From assembly GCA_025331435.1 (NCBI GenBank), contig JAIWNI010000025.1, positions 186,001-250,000 on the forward strand: a DNA stretch of 64,000 bases. Direction: 5' to 3'. The notes beneath the pieces are model-generated. The model had not been told where the DNA came from. It worked only from the letters and a program-made list of their open reading frames with translations, and did no database searches. The DNA is from Choanephora cucurbitarum. Taxonomy: Eukaryota; Mucoromycota; Mucoromycetes; Mucorales; Choanephoraceae. Positions within the stretch are counted from its first letter, which is position 1, and each line of letters starts with the position of its first letter. Below are positions 45,080 to 56,250 of this stretch, piece after piece. The position numbers were made by a program, and so were the translations under genes.

Positions 45080-45814
45080 GTGAAGAAGAACACAAATTCA
45101 GTCAACACGACACTGAATTTGGATGAAGAAGCTTCGCTGCAAGACCAAATCATGCAAATTTTTAGTACTGTTTCGATCAGCTTGACTAGCTCAAGAAAAA
45201 GAAAAAGAAACGCTGAGTGCACTTATGTCAACAAAGTGACAAACCTTCTGGATCTTGTAGTTGGCTCTAGTGATTTGTATGTTGAACCCGGAGAAACGAT
45301 AAGCGCAGCAACAAAAATGGTTCGTGTGGCCAATGAGCATTTCTTTGGTTGGTCTTCCAGTGAGGCTACATCCACCAACAACCTGAGTGGTTGTAAGGCC
45401 GATATTCTTTTGATGGGTGGAGAAGATGTTGAACTTGTAGTCTACGAATTCAAGACAGACAAGTGCTCAGCCAGCACAAAAGCAAGTGATGACTGCAAAG
45501 CAACAAGGCTGAACAAATGCATCAAGGAAGTTCTTGTTCGTGGGGGTGTTACGGAGGTCACCTTCTCAATGAGTTGGTCTAGGAACAGTGGCAAGCTGTA
45601 CATGACGAAGAAAATTGAAGGTGTTGATGTTGTTGTTGGATTGGAGGATCTCATTTATCCTACCACCATAGAAGAAGTGCTCAGCGAAGCCTTCAAAAAG
45701 ACAATCATGTCTTTGTACAAAATCAAAAAAAGCAGCAAACATATCATAGATAGATATGAAAACACCAGCGGTCCTGAAAATGTACTGGCTGTCTTCTTGA
45801 GCCCTAAGGCTTAA
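45080..45814 (+). CDS. unrecognised protein with a possible PD-(D/E)XK nuclease-fold motif
   Basis: The open frame spans about 244 codons. Its first codon here is GTG, so translation either starts at the ATG at 45152 (about 220 residues) or an upstream exon joins at the AG at 45079-45080. A central block reads CKADILLMGGEDVELVVYEFKT. A conserved Asp, a gap of about ten residues and then hydrophobic-ExK is the core pattern of PD-(D/E)XK nucleases. The head has a basic stretch SSRKRKRN that could be a nuclear signal. No family was recognised by name. It sits beside decayed transposon-like DNA within the inverted-repeat block, so a mobile-element origin is plausible. It might also be a host orphan gene. 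Confidence 0.45.
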   Translation: MKKNTNSVNTTLNLDEEASLQDQIMQIFSTVSISLTSSRKRKRNAECTYVNKVTNLLDLVVGSSDLYVEPGETISAATKMVRVANEHFFGWSSSEATSTNNLSGCKADILLMGGEDVELVVYEFKTDKCSASTKASDDCKATRLNKCIKEVLVRGGVTEVTFSMSWSRNSGKLYMTKKIEGVDVVVGLEDLIYPTTIEEVLSEAFKKTIMSLYKIKKSSKHIIDRYENTSGPENVLAVFLSPKA

Positions 45815-47188
45815 CCAAGACTGCTTTAATAAAAAAAAAGTGCTTATTCCTTTTGTCTCAAAAAATACTTAAAGAAGACCTAAATTTGACAACATTGTTA
45901 TATATATGCTTTACTTTCAACTATATCAAGAGTGACACTGCATCCTGTTTGACTTTCTTGAGGTAGCTTATAATCATTGTGTCTTTGTGCTGGTACAAAA
46001 AAACAAGTAAAGGATGCCTTTGTTTTCTACCATTAAACAGAACCTAAATCTTGAAGCGATACATATGTATAATATAAAAGGACTCAGCTACACAGGAGCT
46101 AACTTGAAATCTATTCTCACAGAGAAGCTGTTGTTTTGAGTGATTTAGCTGTCAATCACTTTGAGTGATGTTCGGTCAACAGTCTATCGCCTACAAAGAA
46201 ATAGGCTTATGTTTATTAGCAATATGCAGATTATGACAACGATCTTAGCAAGTTCACAATTAAAGAATGACTGCAGGAGTACTGTTCAATTGTACCGAAG
46301 TAAAATCAGTATATAAGACATAAGCAACTACTGGCTGAATTGAAGACAGCTTGTTCTAAATTCCACTATATGCACAAATTAAAAGTATTCAACAAGAACA
46401 AGACTTGATTGTGCTTTGTCAAGCAAGACGGGCCTCGTTCGTTGAGCATAACGTGGGTATTAGTATTATTCTCCAATCTTTTTGAATATTGTTGCCATAG
46501 AATGTAGCTTTGTCTCGGACAAAATAACTGAAGCAAAACTTGACTGAAGTATTTTTGGTAGCTAAGTTCTATGGACATGAATTCATGTTCAACCTTACTT
46601 CTGTTTGTTGACTATTCCACTGATAAAACCAGCCTATACAGAGCATTCAATCAGACGTTCAATATCCTGAACAAGTTGACAGTCATCTTTTCTTGATTTG
46701 CGCATTTTATCCTGATTCAGATTACTACTGGGAGTTTTTTTTTTTTTTCTTAAAAATCATTGTAGCTAATTTTTGAAAACTTCCCATAGCAAAGCTTCAG
46801 GCAGTATTGGCTTTCTATCATATACTTGATATTCGAACGTTAGGATTCCTCAAGCCGGCTTGCCATAGCAATGAGAGAAAGAAAAGCCTTTCGCTGGCTA
46901 ACAATGATTTAATAAACTAGAAGAAAAAAAATGAATGCGGCTTGTCCCAAAACGCCAATCTCAATAGGTTTGACTGTATGCTTGTTTACTTTTCCAAGTC
47001 AGTCGTTATTCATGTAGATCTTGTTATAGCTTATGAAATTCAACTGATTTAAAATTGCACTAACTTGTCAATATGTTATGGTAGAGTCACATCTATTTTT
47101 TTTCCCTTTTTTCTGTCAATGTTGAATTCTTTACCCATACCCTCTCTTTCTCTCCCTCTTTCTTTTTCTTTCTTCCTTTAATTCAATT
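45815..47188. other. intergenic stretch with a TIR-like end
   Basis: There are no genes. At about 46955-46980 the minus strand reads CAGTCAAACCTATTGAGATT, followed outside by TA. It resembles the pogo-type end at 1177 in its first eleven bases (CAGTCRAACCT). I saw no matching opposite end. A pyrimidine-rich leader (47100-47180) precedes the chitinase. Confidence 0.4.
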
Positions 47189-49246
47189 ATGCGGTGTTCA
47201 ACTGTTGTCCTCATTCTACATGCCATTGCTCTGTGCGAATGTAGTACAAAAGTAGTAATTGGGTATGATCGTACGTTTTTTTCTTTGTTTTAAACTCTAC
47301 TAAAAAAGAATTACTTGTATTTTTTCAAAAAGTTACTATCCAAATTGGCTATCGACCGCTTATCCCGTCGAAAATATCCCATACCAAAACTATACCCATA
47401 TTAACTATGGTAAGCGGAGAAAGAGTGAAGGAGGCAAAGGATTTTTTTTTATGTATATATATTAACCATAGATAAAAATAGCCTTTGCTATCTTAAATGA
47501 TCCAAACCAACTGCCCTCATTTTCTGATGAAGGAACAGTGGACTCTTCTCTTCCTCAACTGGTCCGCTTAGCGCACGGCAATTATACCAAGGTGTCACTT
47601 TCAATTGGAGGATGGACAGGCTCTCAGAAGTTCAGTTCCATGGTCTCCACACCAGAATCCCGCAAGAATTTCATTCAATGGAATCTGGACTTTATCCAAA
47701 AATACAACACAGACGGTGTGGACATCGATTGGGAATACCCAGCTAAACAAGGCGCCGGATGCAATGAATTCGCAGATAATGATACAGACAATTTACTGTT
47801 ATTACTAAAAGAGTTGAGAACAGCGCTGAATGTACAGTTTCCTGAACAGCACAAGGAAATTTCCATGGCCGTGTATGTTGAGCCTTTTTTGAAGTCAGGC
47901 AGCGCAATGACAAACCTGAGTTCATTTGTGCCTTATTTTGACTATGTTAATTTAATGACTTATGGTATAATTTAATAAGTGGGGCCGAAAAAGAGGGCCA
48001 GAAGCAAAACAATTTTTTTTGATTTTTTGCTCACTCAACAAATTTTGTTCTCTATAGATATTAACGGTGTTTGGGGAGGAACAACAGGACCAAATGCTCC
48101 CTTTCAGGCAGTAGAAGGAAAAGGTGCGCCCTATTCGTTTGTGAAGAGTAAGTGATCAGAATTTTCTCTTGTTTGTTCTATTCTGCTTATTAAAATTTTT
48201 AATTTACCATCAGGCATTCAAGATTGGAAGGCAGCTGGTGTACCCAGTCATAAAATCACAGCTGGACTTGCATTCTATGGTCGCTCAATGATGGCCAAGC
48301 AAAATATGTTGCAAGACCCATCTAATCAGTTCCAACCATCTGAACAGACAGTTCCCAAGGGTGATGAAGAAGATGACCTTTGGCAAGATCCCTTCTGTAG
48401 TCAAGAGCCTGCGAGTTATTCTGGTATGTCATGTCAAGTCAGTTTAGAGAACCCAAAAAAGTAAAAAAAAAAAGAAAATTGCCTAACGTGCTTCTATTTG
48501 TTAAAGGTATCTGGAAGTGGGCTAGTATCCGCCAACAAGGGCTATTGAAAGATGACTTGATTACTGCTGACAAAGGGTGGTACAGGAAATGGGATAATGT
48601 GACAAAGACACCTTGGCTCTTCAATCCTACTACAAACCAATACCTCTCTTATGATGATCCAGCCTCTCTTCAGATTAAGATAGAACATGCTGTCTGTGAA
48701 GACTTAGCAGGTGTCATGATTTGGGACATTCACCAAGATAATGGAGAGTTGCTGGATACAGTCAACAACATTTATACATTGTCTTGCCCTTCCTCGAGCG
48801 TTATCAACAAACCAACTAAAACCAATTCAATTCGATCATCATCTGTTATGCACACAACCTCTTCAAAGACCAACAAGCCATCTAAAGTAACACATACCAG
48901 CTCTGTTGCAAGATCTACAAGTTCGACTACAAACAAGAAATGCTCTAAAGCAGGCGAAATGAAATGCAGTCAATCAGGCAAATCACCTGAATGGTTGACT
49001 TGTGATTCAGGTCATTGGGTTACCCGTCATTGTGCTCAAGGACTTTTATGTTATGATGGACCAAGTAAGAGAATAGGTAGCATTCCTCAATAGATTTTAA
49101 TTATTATTTTTTTACTTTTAGCTGGGCCTGTATGTAATTATGCTCAGCCATTGCAAAAAATAGCCATGACATCAGCTGAATCATTATCTAGTGTGTACTC
49201 AAGCATATCTTCTGAGAATATTTCTGTGGCTATGCATTCAGCATAA
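47189..49246 (+). CDS. secreted GH18 chitinase with C-terminal chitin-binding module
   Basis: This is an endochitinase for wall remodelling or chitin use. Exons 47189-47262, 47333-47409, 47482-47964, 48058-48147, 48214-48423, 48507-49064 and 49122-49246 give 538 residues. The N-terminus is a signal peptide (MRCSTVVLILHAIALCECS). The GH18 motif DGVDIDWEYP carries the catalytic Glu at about 135; VSLSIGGWTGS and GVMIWDIHQDNG are further GH18 motifs. A Ser/Thr/Lys linker (about 385-440) probably carries O-glycans. It leads to a six-cysteine module (KCSKAGEMKCSQSGKSPEWL to CYDGPTGPVCNYA) that resembles CBM19. Stops exist after several exons if introns are ignored, but all joins are GT-AG and in frame. 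It is the only clearly ordinary gene within the inverted-repeat block. Confidence 0.91.
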
Positions 49247-49287
49247 GATGAGTTTATTTTTATCAATCAGTAAAGGAAAAAAATTAA

Positions 49288-49626
49288 AAAAAAAGTTTAA
49301 ATTTATGATTAAATGAGCGTTGCTGTGGATTCAGATTAGAAAAAAAAAATAGAGATATAAGCAGAAATAGCAGAGACAGATCTTCCGTTACACCATGATA
49401 CCCAGCCAAATAGAAAAAAAAAGTATGAGTGGCGTGGCACAAAGAAGGTGTCTCAAGGTAGTACAGAGAAAAAAATGCCACAATTTATCATCAAACCAAT
49501 GAAAGCGTCATTCAGGTCTGTTGCAATTTCGTTTGGTTATTTTCGCCAGTGTGGGATCGACTGGCCCAAAATAAAAAATAAAAATCATACGTTATGCAAG
49601 TCGCAAATGAGCGTCAACGACAATGA
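49288..49626 (-). repeat. 339-base repeat, copy B (inverted relative to copy A)
   Basis: This is the reverse-complement partner of 41984-42322 with only a few base changes. It begins 41 bases after the chitinase stop codon, so it probably overlaps the chitinase 3' untranslated region. The pair spans 7.6 kb. Confidence 0.85.
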
Positions 49627-49897
49627 ATCCTGGAGAGTTTGCACACGTTTCATAGTGAATCAAAACTTGTGAAACTCTTTCCTCTTTCCTTTTTGTTGAT
49701 ACAGTCTATTTCTTCTGTTGTAGAGTCTATTTTCGGAAATGGTGTATACATTTTTTTAAAAAAGAGAGTCCCCTTGTACGCCCCTTGCTTTTTATTAAAA
49801 AAAGACTGCATTTTCTATTAATTCTTTCTTTCTTTCTTTCTATAATTCTTTTTTTTTAGATTCCTATCTTAATAATAAACCTTCAATTCCTTAAACA

Positions 49898-51846
49898 ATG
49901 AGCATTCAACGTAAAAAAAAGCCAGTTGAATTTCATTTTGTAGATATGAATGATCCTGAACGATATAAAAAGCTTAAAGTCGCTCGTGCTTGTGATTTCT
50001 GTCGTCGTCGTAAATCAAAGTAAATAACAGTTACATGTTGATTTCCTTTTATTAAACTATTTTCTCCTTTTATATCTATATTCAAAAAAGATGTGACATA
50101 GGTATTCCTGGTTCCGGTACTTGTTCAAATTGCCAAAAGCATAAAACAGTGTGTATATTTTCCCCTGTGACACCCAACCGAGCAACAGAGCTTATTCGTC
50201 AAGAGATACCAAAGCTACAGGTGCATGCTCTCTCTGAATTCCCTTTACTCTCAATTGAATTTGGACAAGCAGGCTACGAAAGAGATCAGCCTGATCATCA
50301 ACAACACTCCTACATTGAGTCACCTAATCCGACGAGTCAGGAACCCTCATTGGCGTTTGAGTCGCAACTGTTTCAAGTCTATTTCGACTACGTTCATCCT
50401 GTCTTTCCTGTCTTGTTGGAACAGTCAGTGAAGCACATTCACTCTCAAGATCAAATGTTGCTTCCGAGAGCATTGAGATATGCCATCATGGCACTTGCTT
50501 GTCATTTCCTTCCTCATCCGTCAGCATCATTTACTCCTGGATTAATGACTGACAAATGGCATCATCATAATACAGCACTCTATTTCTACAAGGAAGCCGT
50601 TAAGGAGATCGATCGTGGACGTTCAAGCGGCTTTCATCCTGCTCGACTGGATATCGCTCAGGCACTTCTCTTGCTCTACAAGTACCAAGAGATGGTTCAG
50701 CAGTCAGTTCAGGGAATACAACACTTGGAAGATGCTCAACACATACTTTGTAGAATTCAGGCAACCATTCCACAACAACAAGAAATGCTCATCCGTGTTC
50801 GTTGGGTAGTGATCAGCTGCATCTACCTAGGCAACTTATCCAATAAACGATTGAGCCAGCTGTACAATCGAGTGCAGTTGCCTGATGAGTTACCCAAGGC
50901 TTTATCGGAGGAAATGGAAGATAGCAACACACCTGCCTCAGTTACACTTCAGCGCATCAATCAATTTGATCAACTCTTGAACCTCAGTCTATTGTATTCA
51001 CACACAATTCAGACACTCATGATAGGCTCCACCTCAGAACTTATCTGTCTCTACCAATTCAAAAGCATCAGACAGCACTGGTACAGTACACTGCATCCTA
51101 TCACTCAAAATCAGCTTTTGTCCTTGAGTACTTTTGATCAACAAGACATGGACAACACTACTTTATATAGTGCTATACTGTACGATATGCTATATCTCTT
51201 ACTTCTGCAACACTATCGTCTACCAGAAACAGAATGGGACAGCATAGAAGCAGCTTATCGATTGCAGCGCATGATACATACCTGGACTATGCAAGCCTCC
51301 TTCAAGAGCGCTATCCAAAGCCAACGTATGGCATCGTTTGGTCTGATCCTCTGTTTGAATACACATCTATCCAAAGAAGACCAAAGGTCAATAGACGTCA
51401 GTGTGATCGATCAAATACGACACACCATGACATATACCCAAATAGACTCAAGACTTGATCGAGAGCTGGAAGAACTCTATATCAAAATGTCAAGCAAGAG
51501 AGTGGCACAGCCATCGCAACCCATAGACTATTTCAGCGTGGCTCCCCAACACACATTGCACTCAGCAGCATCCTCACCTTTCGACTATCCTTTGCCTTCC
51601 ACACCAGGACTTGGCGATATGTTGTCAACAACCACGACTACAGTTGAAGGCCTGAATACACCTATCAGAGAAGAAGACAATCCTATATTAGGCCAACAAA
51701 CGGCAGAGTGGATAGCTGAACAACAAAGACAACAGCATCTTCAATTCCAAGCTTATCAATCACAACAATCTTATGCTTTTCCTGCTTTGTTTATACATAC
51801 ACCTCTTTCCTCTAGTTCTGAGCAAGAAAGCCCAAATTGTATCTAA
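49898..51846 (+). CDS. Zn2Cys6 fungal transcription factor
   Basis: Exons 49898-50019 and 50091-51846 give 625 residues. The Zn2Cys6 DNA-binding cluster is complete: C32, C35, C42, C52, C55 and C62, with ARACDFCRRRKSKC as the classic start. The intron falls inside the cluster, between residues 40 and 42. Residues about 120-430 match the fungal transcription factor middle domain (LFQVYFDYVHPVFPVLLEQS, MALACHFLPHPS), which is often related to xylanolytic and metabolic regulators. The C-terminus is rich in Gln, Ser and Pro and is probably activating. Its targets cannot be inferred. A (TTTC)n tract near 49825-49842 lies in its leader. The chitinase is upstream on the same strand, but shared regulation is only a guess. 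Confidence 0.9.
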
Positions 51847-52117
51847 TTGCTAGTTCAATTGGATATTTCCCTTTTAGAAAAGTATAGTTTGTTAGATAAC
51901 AACTTTCTCAAGTTTACTTCAACTGTTTATATAATACGTAAAAAAAATGGCAGCTGGTCTTAAGCCATAAGAATATTTCCATTGTTTATATATCACAAAT
52001 AAAAGCAACTCATAGACATTTCTCAGATAGAGTCTGATCTACCTTTTGTCTTTTTTTTTTCATTTGAACAATGCACTTGAAGCAACTCATAAAAAAATTT
52101 ATTTTGATGATTATTTG

Positions 52118-53796
52118 TCAACGATCCTGTCTGTTATCTTCATCAATGATACCAGCCATCTTCAATAACTCCTTGTCCAAATCACCATCTGCTTGACGAA
52201 TATTCAGATGAGCTCTTCGATCTGCCTCTTGTCTTTCAAACTTCCATTCCCTTGCCTGTCTCTCTCTGTCCTTTTCGTTACCCAGCCCAAAGACCTCAAT
52301 GTTATCTGTCTCAAATAGATACGAAAACTCTACTTGCTTCTGCGACTTGATGGCGCTCTTGAAACTCGGTAGAGGGGGATAGGCCTCATGCTGGTAACCA
52401 CCCTTTTGAAGTGTGTTGTCGAGATGGATCATGAAATCATGCTTCGTGGTTCCAGTAGTTGCTCCTAAGCCAATACCAAATTCATGATGATAATAGATAA
52501 AATGGTCATTCTGAGCTTGTTGTGTCCGTCTATCGATGACAGGTCGATACACATCCAAGTCAGGCTCAAGCTCAAACAAGAAACATTGATCGTTTCCCCA
52601 GAACTGCTTTGAATGTTTCCATGGTTGTGCAATATAGGCTCCAATCAGAAAGTTTCGATCGGGTGCATTTGCTTGAATCACCAACAGGGTAGGTCCAGGG
52701 TACTTGAAGACATGACTTTCAAACCGATTCATAGAGAACCCGTCTTTATCGGCCGAATAGAGACGTGTCCACTCTTTAGTGATCAGTATGGATTCTGCTA
52801 TAGGACACGATAAGAGTGTGGTATGAAGAGGAGAGAGGATATCAGTGGTATCAGGTGAGGGAACTATGTCTTCAGGCAACTGTCGAGGCTGCTTTGACAT
52901 GGGTATCGGATCATAGTAACCGAACGAACGAATGACCATGGACTGTATTGGTTTAAGCCAATGTGGAGCAAATCGGTCTTTCCAATGACAGAAGCTTTTG
53001 TAGGTAACACAAAGCTCGTCCTTGCTAGTTTGCATTGTCGAGACGATATCATTCGCTATTTTGCTGAAAGTTGCAAAGTCGTGTGAATTTTGTTTGTCTG
53101 TCTCACCAAGCCATAATAAAAGCACTAAGATCTCCACAAGGTCTCGAGATAATATCTTATCAGATGCTTTGCTATCATCCTCATCATCCGTGTCTTTCAC
53201 ATCCAGGTCTAGATCATTGAAATCCACACCAAGTTCTGCCAAAGACAGTCCCTTGGAGCTTGTGCTCTTGACAGTCTCTTGGTTCAATTCTTCGTTCGAG
53301 ACAAGAGGAGGTGAAGGTGGTGTGGATTCAGGTGTTGGCAAGATAGACAGTGACTGAAAGAACATTTTTTCTGATAGAGGATGGCTGGGTTCATCCAATC
53401 TTCCGGTCAGTATGACAAAAGCCGTGATAAATGCATTGAAGGAAAGAGGTACGGGTCCAGCTACTGTACATGCTGGATAGGATCCTAAAAATGAAAATGT
53501 CTTGAACAGTAAAACGCCTGCAGGCTCAAGTTCATTCGGTAGTTGCAAGTGCTCCTAAATAGTACAAGTTAGTTGCATAATCCAAAAAAAATGTGCGTTT
53601 GTTCACTTGCCAGAAACTGTTTTGCTTCGATACATTCAAAGTCGTCTTTAAACGTTGACTTGAGGTCTTTGAAAGTATGTTGGAGTGATACAAGTTCTAC
53701 TCGAGATAAATGCTTTTTCGGTCTAAAGGAGTTTGCTGTAGAACTGGAAGTAGAAGGTTGTGGTGGAACTTCGGGTTTTGTACTGTTTTGTCCCAT
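52118..53796 (-). CDS. RTC5: TLDc-domain protein, Rtc5-like
   Basis: The TLDc family includes yeast Rtc5 and Oxr1, which bind and disassemble the vacuolar proton pump; Rtc5 is held on the vacuole by N-myristoylation. Exons 53796-53611 and 53554-52118 give 540 residues. The protein starts MGQNSTKP, a good myristoylation signal (Gly2, Ser/Thr at position 5-6). The TLDc part covers about residues 300-485 (WTRLYSADKDGFSMNRFESH, GPTLLVIQA, FLIGAYIAQPWKHSKQFWG, GIGLGATTGTTKHDFMIHLD). The C-terminal tail is charged. The only way to join the exons in frame uses a GC-AG intron (GCAAGT donor at 53610). Using the nearby GT breaks the frame within eight codons. Confidence 0.87.
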
Positions 53797-55229
53797 TTTT
53801 TTTAGAAAAGAAAAAGAAAAATGTAAAGTATTTTAAGAAAAAAATCAACAGCATGGAACATTAGATTGCGGGGTTTCTGATGAATTAAGACACAGAAACA
53901 TTATTCATTGTTGAAATCATGCCTTTTTTGTGGTGAATCTGACAAGCATGGAAGAAACTCCGGCTGTGGCAACTGATATGATTGGACGGCACGATCCAAT
54001 CATATCGACCAATAGAGCCGGCCTTCCAAACATACTCTCCATTTGGCTAGGTCTTGGTTGATATATGAGCAAAGAGAGAATATGTGGCGCCTTGATCCTT
54101 TTACTTTCTTCAGCTTGAATGAAAGACATTAAAAGAATAAAGCGGTTGCTTTTAACTCTGATTGCATAAGTAATAATGCTCAACTAGTTTCAAGAGGAAT
54201 ACCATTACAATTATAAGCAGAGGAGCCAGTATAATATATATGATATAATAAGATATACTATTACATTATTGTCTTTAGTTTTATCTTGTATTATAGAGTA
54301 CCTATAACGCTCCCAAAGTTATTGGGATGTATGATTGTGTGAATGATTGGGAGAATGATTGGGAAAATGATTAGGACGATCTTTGCGGAGATCAATCCGA
54401 TCTCGAGGAAAAGTTTATTTTCAAGAAATATAAAACTGATCATGCCGAGAAGATAACCCTTCTGAGTGTTCTAGAGGTATCTTTTGGATTGAGTCAATGA
54501 TGCCTTGTAGTATACGCTGTGGTGATCTGAGCACATTTAGTCCCAACAATGACAATAAGGTTGCATGAAAGACCAAATAAGTCATCTCAGATATAACATC
54601 AGAAATAAAGTAAAAGATCTAAATCCTTACGAAATAAAAGAATCCAACTAAAGTCAATAGGGTTCAATCAAAAGAACTAGACTCAAGAGATAGCATCGCA
54701 TCATTCGGTAACATAAATCCTCGGGATAAGGAATGATGGTAACTATTAAAGTTGCAAGTAACAATAGTACACTAAATTAGTACAAACTCCATAATCTGTG
54801 ATTACATCAAATCCTTTATTGAAAACATAGAAATAGTTGTTAGAAGACATTAGTTCTGAAACCTCTTTTTGAAGTAATAAACAGTTTAAAACAGTCTCAC
54901 TGTACTCTCTTTCTGTCTCTATAATCTTTTCTCTTAAATCACTACCAAAACATCACATACGCAAGAAGGACCAGAGGGCTGAATATTTTTTTACTAACCT
55001 TGTATATTTTTGTGGGTTCCTCATCTGTTGACTTGTAAAAAACCTGGTGATTAAAGATCAGTTGAAGATGTTTTAAAAAGAAATAGTATGACATGAAATG
55101 ATAAGATTAAATACAATAAAGTTGGTTTCTAAGCGTGCTAGAAGAAGAGTGCCTTCACCTTCCGAACTGCTTCATTCCTTTTGTCTTTTGGTCCTTTAGA
55201 ATGCTCAAAGCCAACACGAACACTGTTTG
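53797..55229. other. intergenic, repeat-like AT-rich stretch
   Basis: No gene is recognised. It contains the hairpin at 53975-54006 and imperfect repeats of AATGATTGGGA near 54341-54378. A region at 54300-54970 ends in a CT-rich tract and could be a decayed solo LTR. I saw no paired LTR, primer-binding site or target duplication. Confidence 0.4.
53975..54006. repeat. perfect 12-bp hairpin
   Basis: GATATGATTGGA and its exact reverse complement TCCAATCATATC are separated by eight bases (CGGCACGA). It lies about 180 bases upstream of the Rtc5-like start. It could be a transcription-factor palindrome, a transposon footprint or a structured RNA element. Confidence 0.55.
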
Positions 55230-56250
55230 ATAAGCTTGTTTGAAAACAGGCATTGAGTATAATTAGGACTGTAGAACTTGGTTATGCTTCTGATCATCCT
55301 GGAGTTCGACTTTACTACAAGACAAGTATGAAAGACCAGTTCGGTTTGACCTTGTATAAATGTGTACTAGGTACAAGCTCTCTAGAAGGTAGGGTTTACC
55401 AAAGTATGATTCGCAAGTTTGATTCCTTCGGTGCAGGCCCAGAGATAGCTAATGCAATGCTGACATAATACTAGTTTAGGGACAATATTGGTGTAGGCAT
55501 AGTACACAAATGCAATTGTCAGCATAATGGTCATTATAATCTATGGCTGGTTTAGCACACATATCTTTTGAAGGCAAAGCTTGAACTAAATAGAGCAAGA
55601 AACTACATATAAATTAGCATCAATGCATTGAAATACAAAGGCTCTTGGGACAATCAATGTATCTGTCCTTTGCCTGAGGAAGAGATGACAATACTAGGAA
55701 TAGTCAAAGCAGAGCAAGTTTAAAATGTAAAAGAAATGGATGCCACGATATCAAAGTTTTCCGAAACTGCTTACATGGAATTTGGCTACACACACCGCAA
55801 AAAAACCAGTAAACATGATTACGTGTGGAAGTTGTAGAGAGCCAAATTAAAAGTGATTCACCAAGTGGAAAGAACATCAAACCTTAGCCTTCGTAATGCG
55901 AGCCTAAACAAGAACTTTTAAGAAATGAAAATCCTTCCTCAGCCTACTTCTCAGCAGACAATACTTTATCTTTTTCCATGGCAAGCATAGAATATGCCAT
56001 TTGCTTCTAGAACGCCCATTTCTGTCTTCAATTCTGATGACCTTGCTCCATTGAGAATTCCACCTGCTTTTCCTCGTTCTTTTAGTTCAAGCTCTCATAT
56101 ATCGCTTACAATTTTACTTTGTGATGTAGCCATAATAAGTAGAAAACGAACACGCAAAGAATGCGGGGCAAAAGCATGTGAAGGAAAAAACCATAAAAGG
56201 TTATGTATCTTACCAAAGTGTTTCAAGTGCTTCCAAAATGAATGAGCTGG
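55230..56250 (+). pseudogene. decayed transposon-type protein gene
   Basis: An open piece at 55253-55468 reads DHPGVRLYYKTSMKDQFGLT then YKCVLGTSSLEGRVYQSMI and FGAGPEIANAML. This pattern (LYY, YxCxxGTxSLEG, GAGP) belongs to a family of large fungal transposon-associated proteins. After a stop it continues with NGHYNLWLV and later frames. At 56144-56245 it closes with a Cys-rich tail (RKRTRKECGAKACEGKNHKR then LCILPKCFKCF) typical of the zinc-knuckle end of such proteins. Several stops break it, so it is dead. Confidence 0.5.

Noticed and set aside
54300..54970. Possible solo LTR
   Set aside because: The CT-rich end and AATAAA-like signals are suggestive, but I found no TG...CA borders with a target duplication and no second copy.
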